This document shows positions 34,189-44,490 of a stretch of 64,000 nt of DNA, in pieces (positions within the stretch are counted from its first letter, which is position 1; the number at the start of each line of letters is the position of its first letter). The stretch comes from Brassica napus (Eukaryota; Streptophyta; Magnoliopsida; Brassicales; Brassicaceae), in NCBI RefSeq assembly GCF_020379485.1, contig NC_063452.1, positions 32,139,608-32,203,607 on the forward strand, written 5' to 3'. The position numbers and the translations under genes were made by a program. The notes under the pieces are model-generated. The model ran no database searches, was not told the origin of the DNA, and saw nothing but the letters and a program-made list of their open reading frames with translations.

Positions 34189-35542
34189 TTAGAAAAAGAA
34201 AAACGCAATGTACGCTACAAAAGAAACTTTAATGACAACAAGGGTCACTGTTGAAGCTGAGAGGTGGTTGGTGCCAGAACTTGAGGGAGACGGTGCAGTC
34301 ATGACCGGAGACTCAGCCAAAGATGGTGAAGATGTCGGTGACGCGACCGAAGATGGCGAAGTCATAGGTGTTCCAGCCGATTGAGAAACTGTATCAATAT
34401 TTTACTTTTATATCTCTAATTAACATACAATATAATATAAAAAGTTAAAAGAAGACCCTTGTTTTTGAAAAAAAACTAATAATTTACATCTGTAGTTATA
34501 AATGTAAGATTATACTAATAAATACAAATGCAATGTAAGTGACAAATCAAAAACTTGGTTTAAAAAATTCCTCAAAGAATTGTTTGATTGCAGTGACCGA
34601 AAAATCTAGAAACAAAACTAACAACACATAAAGTACCAAACTAAGATGTGAGCTGCCTTTTGAACAATCAATCCATAAAAAAAAATTAAACAGATTAACA
34701 GAACAAAAGATTTCAGTTTCTTTTTTTTCTTACCAATATTCAGTTCGGTTACGAGTATAAAAAATATAATTAAAAATAAAGTATAACATATCCACAGTGC
34801 AGTTTACTTTTAGTTATAGCAAATGCGATACCAGTAATTTTCTATTAAGTCTAGTGATCCTCAAGTTATGAAAATGATTTTGTATACCAGAACATCTAGA
34901 AAATTTCCTTAAAATAAAACTCAAGATATTAATTATGAAAGAACACAGAAAAGCCTTAAATATTAATTATGTAACATAATCGATTAATAATTAATGAACA
35001 AAGGCCAAACTAACTCAACAAGTACTCAGAGACATACCAGGACTTGATGCAGCCGGTGTCACCTCGTCCAGCATCGCTACACCAGCAATAAAAGTTAACT
35101 TCGAATCAATGAATGAATATACAACGCAAAAAAACATTAGAATCGAGGAAAAAAAACAACAATACTCACGACAATGAGTAGCAACAATCGGGAGCTTGCA
35201 AGTCGTAGGCATGGCACGAGCTCTAGTGTTATTAACGGCAAACCCCATAGTTTTGCTACTTTCTAAACCGACGCAAACACACGTAGGGTTATACTGTAGA
35301 ACAGATAAGATTCCCCCACAACAAACTTTCGTGGGCTTAGTATCATTTGATCCGGGGGTAATGTACGAGAGACAATCCATCATGTCATATATAACGCTGG
35401 AGCAATCAGAATTCGACGGTCCCGGCGCTGGAGCTGCTACCAGTGAAGGAGAATTTGCCGGTTGTGATTTGTTGCGAGCATGAATGGGTGCAAATGATGA
35501 TGATAGTAGAAGTATTAAGATAGAAAGAAGAGATTGCTTCAT
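34189..35542 (-). CDS. GPI-anchored non-specific lipid-transfer protein (LTPG type), three exons
   Basis: Predicted to bind and carry lipids at the cell surface, for example cuticle or suberin precursors. My model is exon 1 at 35170-35542, exon 2 at 35038-35076 and exon 3 at 34189-34388, with GT-AG introns and matching phases, giving 203 aa. The start is MKQSLLSILILLLSSSFAPI (signal peptide about 1-22), then a Pro/Ala linker. The eight-cysteine motif is complete: C47, C57, C74-C75, C88-x-C90, C115 and C124, with spacing 9-16-0-12-1-24-8. The tail (residues about 125-185) is Ser/Pro/Thr-rich (SPSSVASPTSSPSLAESPVM), and the C-terminus is hydrophobic (TLVVIKVSFVAYIAFFFF), as expected for GPI attachment. 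A frame reading straight through exon 1 ends wrongly in intron sequence. It is intact, so a likely functional host gene. Which Arabidopsis LTPG it matches is not clear. Confidence 0.92.
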
Positions 35543-35622
35543 TATTGCTATATTCTTCGAAAGTTCTTATTGTTTATTGTTTTCTTTGTGTTAGGTTGGT
35601 TTTGGTATATGGGAAGACGAGG

Positions 35623-35630
35623 TTTATATA
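35623..35630 (-). promoter_or_regulatory. TATA box of the lipid-transfer gene
   Basis: TATATAAA on the minus strand, about 80 bp before the ATG at 35542. This is the usual distance once a short 5' UTR is allowed for. Confidence 0.65.
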
Positions 35631-36008
35631 GAAGTGAACTCGGCAGAGAAAAAGATAAGAATTTTTTGTTTGTTTGTAAGTTTTTTTTCCTTTTTAAGGG
35701 TCTGAAGCCCGGTTCTCCCGTTCCTTAAATTTTGGGGGTTAGAGATTATTGTTGAATAGGTTAGTAGTTTGTTATTATCTTGTAAGGATTTGATTGTTTC
35801 TGTTTTATTTTCGTTGAGTTGATCATCATGTTTAAATGATTTGTAAAAGGGGCGCGCATGCATATCTTTGACAAAAAGTTAAATTTTAATTTAAATTCTG
35901 ATATCATTTTGGTGTGTTTGTAATTTTATTTTGTGTGACAACTGATACATATAGTTGACAAAAGAAAACTAATATAATAGTTGACAAAAGAAAACAAACC
36001 AATAATAT
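35631..36008. other. Upstream region of the lipid-transfer gene
   Basis: No other gene is seen. It contains the motif GGCGCGCATGCATAT near 35850, with the palindrome GCATGC and an RY-like CATGCAT element, but no function can be assigned. Confidence 0.4.
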
Positions 36009-36358
36009 GGAGAAAATGAATAGGATAGCAGTAAAAATGTTTTTGTCACAAATATAGCCTTTAAAAATAAAATTAACTAAAATAGCACTTAATGTTTTAT
36101 TAAAAGAGATAAATATACACTTATACCCCAATGGTAAATTAATTTAGACATTAGGGTTTAGAGTTAAGGGGTGGGATTTATGATTTAGGGTTTAGGGTTT
36201 AGAGTTGGAGAGTGGGGTTTTGGGATAAGATTTCAAATTTTGAAATATAAAAAAAAATTAAATTTTTCATAACATAAAATGCTATTTTGGTTATTTTAGT
36301 TTTTCAAGACTATTTTTGTGACATAAACTTAGAAATGTGCTATTTTGGAGATTTGTCC
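36009..36358. mobile_element. Foldback/MITE-like element with long imperfect inverted repeats
   Basis: About 50 bp at the left (GGAGAAAATGAATAGGATAG to ATAGCC, then AACTAAAATAGCAC) reappear inverted at the right (GTGCTATTTTGG, TTTTTGTGACATAAAC, GGAGATTTGTCC). The core carries telomere-like TTTAGGGTTTAGGGTTTAG. Boundaries are approximate, and AATAT on both sides could be part of a target duplication. Confidence 0.6.
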
Positions 36359-36654
36359 TAATATGAAATCGTTAGAAATAAAAAAGCTGATATGAAACTG
36401 ATAAACCCAAATTTTTAGAAAAAAAAACTGATCAATACAAAATTGTTAATACTTGTGTTCATTAATGCTACGTGCTTTACAAAATATTACCGAGCCCGCT
36501 TAACCAAAACAATTAGTTCTTTACATACAAAACGTCGGAATTTCCAATTCCGATAAGGTTTGTCTAGCTTCTATGTTAAGACTCTAATGTTGAAACCTAG
36601 ATTCAAACGAACACACTGTACTATAACAACCGTAACCAAAATGCTAACCAAAAT

Positions 36655-36953
36655 GCGATGTTCGTCTAGTAAAATCGAGTACAAGCAATAGAAAATACAT
36701 CACGGCAAAAATAAACATCTTTTCTTTAGCGAAAACCTCTTTTTTTCTCTGCCTCACCTTTGCCTATATACTTCCTCAAGGTTGGCTAAGTTTTCTTTTT
36801 TTCCCGCAGATTTGCTTCTTCTATTTCCTTCTATATTGCCTTATTTTTTGGGACTTGAGATCATCATTCCTGGAACTCTTTCGTTATCCAATTTTCTTCT
36901 ATTATCCTCTCCAAGTTAGATAAAGCGTCATTGGATTGGACCGCTTCATGTTC
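36655..36953. repeat. 300-bp repeat, copy 1 (partner 37795-38093)
   Basis: Collinear with 37795-38093 with many small differences. Shared words include CAAGTTAGATAAA near the right edge (36914 and 38059) and GCCTTATTTTT. No coding is recognised. Confidence 0.75.
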
Positions 36954-37380
36954 TGAGTCATATGTGGGCGCTGTGATGTGTTTTAGACCATTTTGCATTC
37001 TTTTACAACTTACACGTTTTGACGATTTTTCTCGGAAAAATTGTCAATACGCTCGAAATGATCAAAATCATTAGTTTCATCGAAAATATATTGGCCTGTA
37101 AGTTAACCGTTTCTGACTCAACGTTTGGTTAAATTTCAAAAGAAAACAAAGTGATTCTTTTTTTCTTCGTAAAATCTCAATTTAACAATTCCGATTGCGA
37201 GAAAACAAAGATGTTTCGGACAAGATTCAAGCGAGAGCATGATGAACAGAAGAGTGGGTGATGATGAGGAATAATGTGATAGAGAGAGAGAAAGCCAAGG
37301 GGCAATGAAGAAGAGGCTTTTGACGATGAGGAGAGCCAAGGGGGATAAGAACGAGGCTTTTGACGATGAGGAGAGCCAAG

Positions 37381-37381
37381 G

Positions 37382-37475
<94 letters not shown>

Positions 37476-37531
37476 AGAGATAGAGAGAGAGAGAGAGAGG
37501 AGGGAGGGAGGGAGGGAGGGAGGGAGGGAGG

Positions 37532-37572
<41 letters not shown>
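37381..37572. repeat. Purine microsatellite (GA)n with a (GGGA)n core
   Basis: About 190 bp made almost only of G and A: long GA runs, a GGGA/GGGAGGGA block at about 37500-37538, and GA runs again. The open frames on both strands here (Glu/Arg or Ser/Leu repeats) are artefacts of this tract. Confidence 0.97.
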
Positions 37573-37574
<2 letters not shown>

Positions 37575-37794
37575 TCGACGATGTGATGTGGTGAGGCAAT
37601 GAGGTGAGGGCCAAACTGTGGAAACCAAAATTCATACTTTCAAAATTTGAAATGAAATAAAGCGTAACTTTCTTTGAAGATCTGAATTCTCACTGATTTT
37701 TTACTGAACCTTATGAAAAGTTGCCTATGTACCACTTTTGAGGATCAAGCCAAACATACTTTAAATATACAAAGAGTTGAACAAGAGATCGAAC

Positions 37795-38093
37795 TGCTTT
37801 CGCAATGTTCCTCTCGTAATCGGGTGCAAGCAACAGAAAATAAAGCATTACAAAAATAAAGCCTAAGGTTTCTAAGTGCAAAAAGTTTATATAGAGAAAA
37901 CTTCTTCTTATGTTCTCTGCCTAACCTTTTCTAATAAACTCCTTTCCCCCGCAAATACTCATGTTCCATTTCCTTCTATCTTGCCTTATTTTTCGGGATT
38001 CGAGTTTATCCTTCCCGAAAATCTTCCATTATCATGTTTTCTTCCATTATCTTCACCAAGTTAGATAAAATGTCATTGGTATTGTGCCGCTTC
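37795..38093. repeat. 300-bp repeat, copy 2 (partner 36655-36953)
   Basis: Second copy of the block described at 36655. It abuts the 3' edge of the minus-strand gag remnant, so the repeat may be an internal part of that element that was duplicated. Confidence 0.75.
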
Positions 38094-38094
38094 A

Positions 38095-39231
38095 TTGATG
38101 TAATTTACATCCTTCCCTGCAGCCTGTTACACCATCAAGACTTCATGAATCTAATCAATTTTGGCTTTGACCACAACGATCTTATCACTATCCATTTCAG
38201 ACGATTTCATCATGTGCATATCTGCATTCTTGATATTGTTGCTAGACACCAAGTTCTCAATCAGTCTCATAGCTTCTTATGGAGTCCTGTTCTTGAAGTT
38301 TCCTTCGCTTGCACCATCCATCATCATTTTATAATGAAATGCAATACCCCTTAAGAAGATTCGCAACACTTGAACCTCAGTGAAACCATTATGTTGACAG
38401 TCCCTTTGATATTTTCTAAACCTGTCCCAAGATCTTCTGAACGCTTCAATAGGTTCCTGAGTGAATGTCCAAATTTTATTCTTTAGCTCTTTAGACCTCG
38501 CATCATCAAAGAATCTAGTCAGAAATGCAGTCTTGACATCATTCTAGGTAGTGAGAGATCCTGGTTGTAAGCTCTTCAGACAATTAACCACATTCCCGGA
38601 AAGAGAATATCAAAAAAAAACTTTTAGAGGAGGTAGTCTTCAGAGACTCCATGCAATTTGATGTTAGACACAAAATCCTCAAATGTTTCGATATGGTCAA
38701 GGGAATTTTCATGAGGAAGACCATGAAAAGGGTCTTGATCCGCATAAGAGAAGTATGAGGGTTTAACTGGATGTCAACCCCCTAGATTGATGGAGGTCGA
38801 ATCGCTTACTTGTTAACATTGAACTGATCAGGCCTGGTCCATTTTGCTATCGTTCTCCGTCGAAGAACTTTATCATTCTCCATAGCTGCCACAGACTCAG
38901 GGATTACAGCCCCCTGATCATCAAGTTTCTGACCTGCTGCATTATGCAGATGACCTTCGGGGACATGCAACTCTCCATTAGCATCCTGAATCAACACAAG
39001 TGTCGCAGCCATCTTTGTCTCCCATTGTGCAGTGTTGATCGATGCTATAGGAGTGTCATTCGACAATTGTGTCCGAGTAGTGTCATTCGACGACCCAAGG
39101 GTGTTGAACGATACTTGTATGTTGTCCTTACGGTTCGTGTGTTCCAGCCCAGAAAATCCTTTGGTATGAGAGTTCCAAAATCTATAAATTTTGTTGATTT
39201 TGGTATTGAAATGAATGCACCTAAAACCCAA
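38095..39231 (-). pseudogene. Tat/Athila-like gag remnant, minus strand
   Basis: The N-terminal part at 38806-39231 carries MAATLVLIQDANGELHVPEG and IAKWTRPDQFNVNK, homologous to the gag at 27778-28020. Further along the minus strand, in broken frames, are DVKTAFLTRFFDDARSKELK, EPIEAFRRSWDRFRKYQRDC, and a tail like KIVVVKAKID. Frameshifts and stops are frequent. It follows the primer site at 39305 and the LTR at 39327, so it is the 5' half of a reverse-strand element whose 3' half is missing. Confidence 0.8.
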
Positions 39232-39304
39232 GAAAAGAAAGATAAAATAAGTACAACTAAAAAAACTAGTCTAAATCCTACACCTAGTATAATAGTGATC
39301 AGAG

Positions 39305-39322
39305 TCCCTAACAACGGTGCTA
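39305..39322 (-). promoter_or_regulatory. Decayed tRNA-Asp primer-binding site
   Basis: On the minus strand it reads TAGCACCGTTGTTAGGGA against the expected TGGCGCCGTTGCCGGGGA. All five differences are G-to-A or C-to-T. Confidence 0.8.
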
Positions 39323-39326
39323 AATT

Positions 39327-40660
39327 TAATATGCTCAAATTAACCATCAAGCACCTCTCTCAAATAAGAGGATTGGTGTAGTAATTGACGATCATATCCA
39401 CAAAGACTCGATATTTCACAAAATAGACTATTGGTTTCAGACTAAACTAGATTAATAATAGAAAACAAATAAGAAAACAATAAAGAGATATGTTTGTAGA
39501 AAATAAGGAGAAAACGCTAGATCTACGAATTTATCAATCAATGAATTTAAAAATACAATCAATAAATACCAATGGTTAATTAGGTTTGATTCCAGAACTC
39601 AAATGCAAATGGTAAGTTATCCAACACTCGATGCGATAAACTATTAGATGTCTAACTCTAACATAATACCAACTCTCGTTGCATGTCCAATGAATCAAAC
39701 AAGAAATAAAAAATATTCGATAATTTCCAAATAATATACTAGACCAACTCTCGCTGTGTATGAAAATCTAGTCCAACAGAATTAGCTTCAGGTAATTGAC
39801 CATTCTCTCGCACATCCCAAATATACTACGATTGTAGGTTAAGGTAATCAGTCACACTCTCGTGCTATTCTGATTACTCTAGAAACTTGTATGATAAACA
39901 TTCTTGATGTAGAATATGATGAATAATCCTAACAATTCTATGATTATCAATTTGACATTAAGCTCATGAAATCCCTGAATCTAACATTTAGAATTACTCA
40001 AATATGATAGAAGAAACACAAATCATAATCTGAAACAATTGAACAAACAATTCCACAGGAGTTCCTCTCTTAGCTCCTAACTTATAAGAAAACTTAAAAC
40101 AAAGGGGGTAGCTGTCAACAATGACTTAGAAATCATATATATAGGGTTTAGTCATGTTCTCGGTCTTCAGTAAACGAGGGAAACTTAGGGGCAAAGTTGC
40201 AATTCTTGAATCTTCGTTAAAACTCGCCGGTTTGCTGAATTGGAGTGTTAATAGACACCAAGGTAGTGTCGGTCGACACCATGGTGGTGTCGGTCGACAC
40301 CATGGTGGTGTCGGTCGACACCAAGGTGGTGTCGGTCGACACCAAGGTGGTGTCGGTCGATACCTTGTTGACTGCTTCTTCTCGCGAGTCAGATGGACCA
40401 CCCTTCAGTAAAACGAGCATAAAGTTTGATCTAGGATCCTTCTTAACCTCAACCCGGTTGCTTTGGAAGATAACTCAAAGATAAAAAGATGAGCTCAATC
40501 CCACCGTGGGAAGTCCTCTATCCATAGCTAAACTTCTGACACATCTGTGCAGTTCAATACCTCATATAGCTTCAGAATCTCAAAAATAGCCCAAAACGTA
40601 CCTAGACGATGTATAACACAAAACAACACCAAAACGACCCACGCGTACCATGGTATATCA
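39327..40660 (-). mobile_element. Tat/Athila-like 5' LTR, type II, minus strand (1334 bp)
   Basis: On the minus strand it starts TGATATACCATGGTACGCGT and ends just before AATT and the primer site. Its last dinucleotide is TA instead of CA, another transition. It carries an amplified 21-bp repeat (40266-40370). A CACTA transposase fragment begins about 125 bp beyond its outer end. Confidence 0.85.
40266..40370. repeat. 21-bp minisatellite, five units
   Basis: Units of GTGTCGGTCGACACCATGGTG start at 40266, 40287, 40308, 40329 and 40350; the last is degenerate. Each holds the perfect palindrome GTGTCGGTCGACAC but for its centre (GGTCGACC-like), an expansion of the CGATCGACA word seen once or twice in related LTRs. 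As 21 is a multiple of three, all frames stay open. Confidence 0.96.
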
Positions 40661-40784
40661 TTAAACCAATTTCTGAATTTCATAATAAGATTCAGCTGAC
40701 ATGTTGTCATCGTGAAAATACTCTTAAAAAATACGCCCATGCATTCATGCAATTCTCAGGTAAATTATTATCAATTTTAAATAT

Positions 40785-41040
40785 TCATCATCCTAGCTGC
40801 TAGAGACAATTTATAGTGACCTTCTCCTACACCAGTGTAAATTGGTTGATTTGCAGCATCTATAATTTCATAAAACCTTTTGGCATCCAAGTTAGATTCT
40901 TCAACATTTCCAGTTTCATCATTTATTTTTGTAGTAGTTTCTAAAAATGCTTGTAACCATGTCGTGAACCCTATCATGATCTGATATCTTCTCGTCACTT
41001 TGATAATGCAAATAAATTTATTATTCACTATTACCAGCAT
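40785..41040 (-). pseudogene. CACTA TNP2-like transposase fragment
   Basis: The frame includes NLDAKRFYEIIDAANQPIYT then GEGHYKLSLAARMMNI. It matches the start of the TNP2 domain seen at 62150 downward (NAQARKFYDMLDAGKQPLYK, then DGHSALSSATRLMGIK), though more diverged. It is truncated at both ends. Confidence 0.72.
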
Positions 41041-41929
41041 CCTTCAAAATTACTATCACTACTACTAACTTCATTTCCAAATTTTGTTACAAATTAACCT
41101 CCATGTTGAAACCAAATATAGTAATGTGCTATAAAACCTCTATTTACTAAATGGTTCAATACAGTTTAATAATGGGCATATTTTGTTTTCTTGAACATCT
41201 AATAAGGATATAACATCTTATCGCATTCATGCGTGATCGGTTTACAACCAGCTTGGAAATTGAATATCTCCAGCCTACTGAGATATTCCTTTGTTAGTCT
41301 CCCTTCATAATCTTTTTTCTTATACATCTAACTTTGTAACTCGTATATTTTATGTTTTTCAGTCTCAAGAGAATGTCATATTTATAGAAATATTAGGTGT
41401 TTTCCTGCACCATGCGCAGTAAAATGTTTTTTAAATCTAACTTATATTTAGAAATAAATTTTATTAAATATTATAAATTTTACTATTTTCTTGCTAATAT
41501 TTAATATAGATTTGATATATATTAAATCAATTTGTATAAACTAATAAAAATAATATAAAATTGTATAATTATCAAATATTTAACCTAAAAAATATTATAA
41601 AATTTGTAGATATATAAGACTAATGATCTTACGATTAGATATTTAAATTTTTTAAAAATTGTAGAAATTTTTGAAAACTTTAGTAATACAAATTGTATAA
41701 GCATACAAAATAATAATATTTCGAAATTTGAAATGTTATATATGAATATATTTATTTTATAGATGATGTATGAGTTATTACCATATTTTAAAAAAGTTTA
41801 CCAAAAAGAAATATCAATATTAAATGTAATATATGAATTATTACCATATTCTAATAAGTTTGCCAATAATATAAATCAACATTAAATGAAATTATCCATG
41901 TTATGTTTTTCCGGAAGACATGTCATCAA
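41041..41929. other. AT-rich DNA without a recognised gene
   Basis: Nothing coding is seen. A short imperfect duplication (GAATTATTACCATATT words near 41770 and 41835) is present. It may be the interior of a decayed CACTA element. Confidence 0.5.
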
Positions 41930-42372
41930 TTTCAGTAGCCATGTCATATTTGTTTTGTAAAATTGATTGTAGAAAAGACATGTGGCAAAATCACTTCGTA
42001 AATATAGTCTAGGGGATATTGTCATTAGTAGGTAAGAATTTAACAACATATTTACGACGAAATGTTTTGCAAGTCTTTTAATTTGATATAACAACAACTT
42101 TACGAGGAAATAAGTTTTGCGGAGCCAACTAAAAACACGTTTACCCCAACCACTTCACTTTTACGTGTTTTTCGTCGTTAAACAAATATAAAGTCTATCG
42201 TCGTACAATACTCGGAAAATTACATATGTTTTACAACAAATATACCTCCTCGTAAATTTACTTCGGCTTTACAATGAATATTTTTTCCGCGTAAACTACT
42301 CTTTAAATTGTCGTTACTTTACGATGACCATATTTCCTCATAAATTTTCATAGTAAATTTTTTCTTGTAGTG
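41930..42372. mobile_element. CACTA right end with subterminal repeats
   Basis: It ends TTTTTTCTTGTAGTG, the inverted CACTACAAGAAAAAA terminus. The preceding 400 bp hold many short TTTACGACGAAA / CGTAAA / CCTCGTAAA words on both strands, as CACTA subterminal regions do. A matching left end was not found. The transposase fragment at 40785 could belong to it. Confidence 0.75.
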
Positions 42373-43368
42373 TTGGGTTCCTTCTGGATTAGAGACCAAG
42401 AGTCTTAACTTGGAGCATATAACATTCTTGTCGGCCCATCTTGTTTGGTAGACATGTCAGCTCATCAATTTCTAGTCGACCTGCTAGCCCTCTTGTTCAT
42501 GGTCGAGCAACCTGTGCATCTTCATTTAGCTGAGTATGATATTTCTCTTGTTGTTTGTCCAAACCATTAAACGTATGTTGAAATATCATAGCTTTTTATC
42601 TGGTCATATTTCCTTTAACATTAGCTCTTCTTCGTCTTTGGTATCTAGCATTTCTTCTGTTTAGCAGGCTGGTATGCATGTTTTGGAATCTTGTTAGGTA
42701 ATGTCCGGCTCAGTCGGAATATCCTCATCAGGATAGTTGGTCACGAAAAATTTTGGTTTTACAACAAGAAAAGGAAAACAAGGTTAGTTATATCACAGCG
42801 ACTCTCGCCACAGTAGTGATTGTTGCTACGATCATAAAGAACCAGGGACAATTTAGTTGAGTTGTATGAATAGAAATGGATTGGGATATGCGTTTATATT
42901 ATGATTTTCGTAGCTATTATAGTGATTGAACATAAACAAGCAATTTAAATCAGCAAGGAAGTGTGCAACTTATGTGAGAAAGCAGTGTATGAGAGGGGAC
43001 ATAAGGTTTTAAGCCTTTTGGGGTCCAGTTAGCTTCAGATAGCCAATCCAGTTCCGGAGATCTCCTATTAGAGAAACAGCCACATATACGAGGGATAAGT
43101 GAAAGGTAATGGAGGACACAAAGAAGAAAACCAATGATGCAGTAGAAATATGACGTGGGGAGATATAATCGAACAAATGCATGCAAGGGTTGGGGCATTC
43201 ATGCAAGATGTATATGGCAACACACAAGATGAAATGTGCCCTATTACCTTTCAGAAAAATTGGCATTGGCCTTCGTTATGTTTTCAAAGTCCATTGTTTT
43301 CTCCAAGACACCGTATCACCTTGGTTACATCACACCAGCTCTTTTCTTGGAAATGCGACAAGGGTCGA
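42373..43368. other. Unassigned DNA
   Basis: Overlapping small frames on both strands (42950-43444) show no family I recognise, and no terminal repeats are visible. Confidence 0.4.
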
Positions 43369-44490
43369 CTGTAACGGCCTCGTCCCAAAAAATCTTACTT
43401 TGACCTTAAACACTTCTACTCCGTACAATAGTTTCTTGATTTAAAACCATATCATCTTACAAGTACCTTAACTCAGTGAAAAACGGATAACATAACAACA
43501 ATATTAGAAATCGTAGTGAAAACTCTTAAGAATAACAAAAACCCAAATTGATGGAACTATACAGGCTTCTACTCCTGCTCCCTCGTACCTGAAAAAGAAG
43601 GGATGAGTATTGATTTAGCAAGTGAAGGTAGGTTCAAGGAACCCACAAACTCAGCTCAAGACATGTAAACAACCAGCACATTCATAAGTAATAGAATTTA
43701 GCATGCATCAAACAACCTTGATATCTAGGACCTAGGGGCTCGCTCACGGACATCCCTCCTCGTGTCAGCCAGTTCCACATGTTCCTCTGTTTCGTAGGCT
43801 ACGGCATGCGGCTTCCCATATGACTATCGGGCTTGCACCCCTTGGCCCCTTTTGGCGTTATATGCCTCGCGGTTATAATAATCAATTATGCCCCGACTCG
43901 GCATGACTCAATCTTATGGTGTCTGTACCATTAACTCATAATTTATTTCTAGACTCTACTCGTTCTCGGTGTCTTAAAATAATATCTTACATCATTAATC
44001 ATTAACTCATCTTTTCTTAGCATTAGCTCATCGTTAAACATCATTATCTCATCATTAGTTAATCTCAACACACAACCAGTTTCCTTTAAACAACCTTATC
44101 ACATCTAGGTGTCTTTTCATCAAATCATAACAATCAGCCTAGATCTTGCACACACCACATCATACACATCTATACCTAGACAAGGACTAGCGCTCAGATG
44201 GCTTTCACCACATAAGACAAGTTCACAACCGAGTTCCTCACCTTTTCCTTTCTTGTCAACACATTTCAAGATCTAGAGGAAGACGAATAAGAACGCTTCC
44301 ACACAACAACATATCTTCAGTCTTACACTCAAAAGAAGATATGAAAGAGATTAGAGATCAGATCAGACACACCCAATGACAAATCATAAAGAGAATGAAG
44401 GTGGCGAATTAAATTGGAAGCTTACCATACATGTATGATGAATACCAGAAAAAAACGACGAAGGAGGATGCAAGTCAAAGACGGTGGCGT
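43369..44490. repeat. Repeat block, copy 1; possibly an LTR of a Ty3/gypsy element
   Basis: From about 43669 (ACAACCAGCACATTCATAAG) this matches 47744-47910 and then, across the CACTA insertion, 63562-64000. The start TGTAACGGCCTCGTCCC (43371) and the position of GGGATGAGTATTGATTTAGC resemble LTRs of plant chromoviruses, but no primer site was identified, so the class is a guess. Confidence 0.55.

Noticed and set aside
36175..36205. Interstitial telomere
   Set aside because: TTTAGGG units are few and degenerate and lie inside a MITE-like element found between inverted repeats.
37177..37635. Open frames of 80-152 aa on both strands
   Set aside because: They are Ser/Leu or Glu/Arg runs produced by the (GA)n tract.
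40266..40370. CRISPR-like array
   Set aside because: The units are contiguous without spacers, and the sequence is clearly plant nuclear DNA.
40126..40484. Repetitive proteins on both strands (STDTTLV-, GVGRHH-type)
   Set aside because: They come from the 21-bp minisatellite in a retrotransposon LTR.
42950..43444. Several overlapping 74-87-aa frames
   Set aside because: Frames overlap on both strands, with no homology that I recognise.
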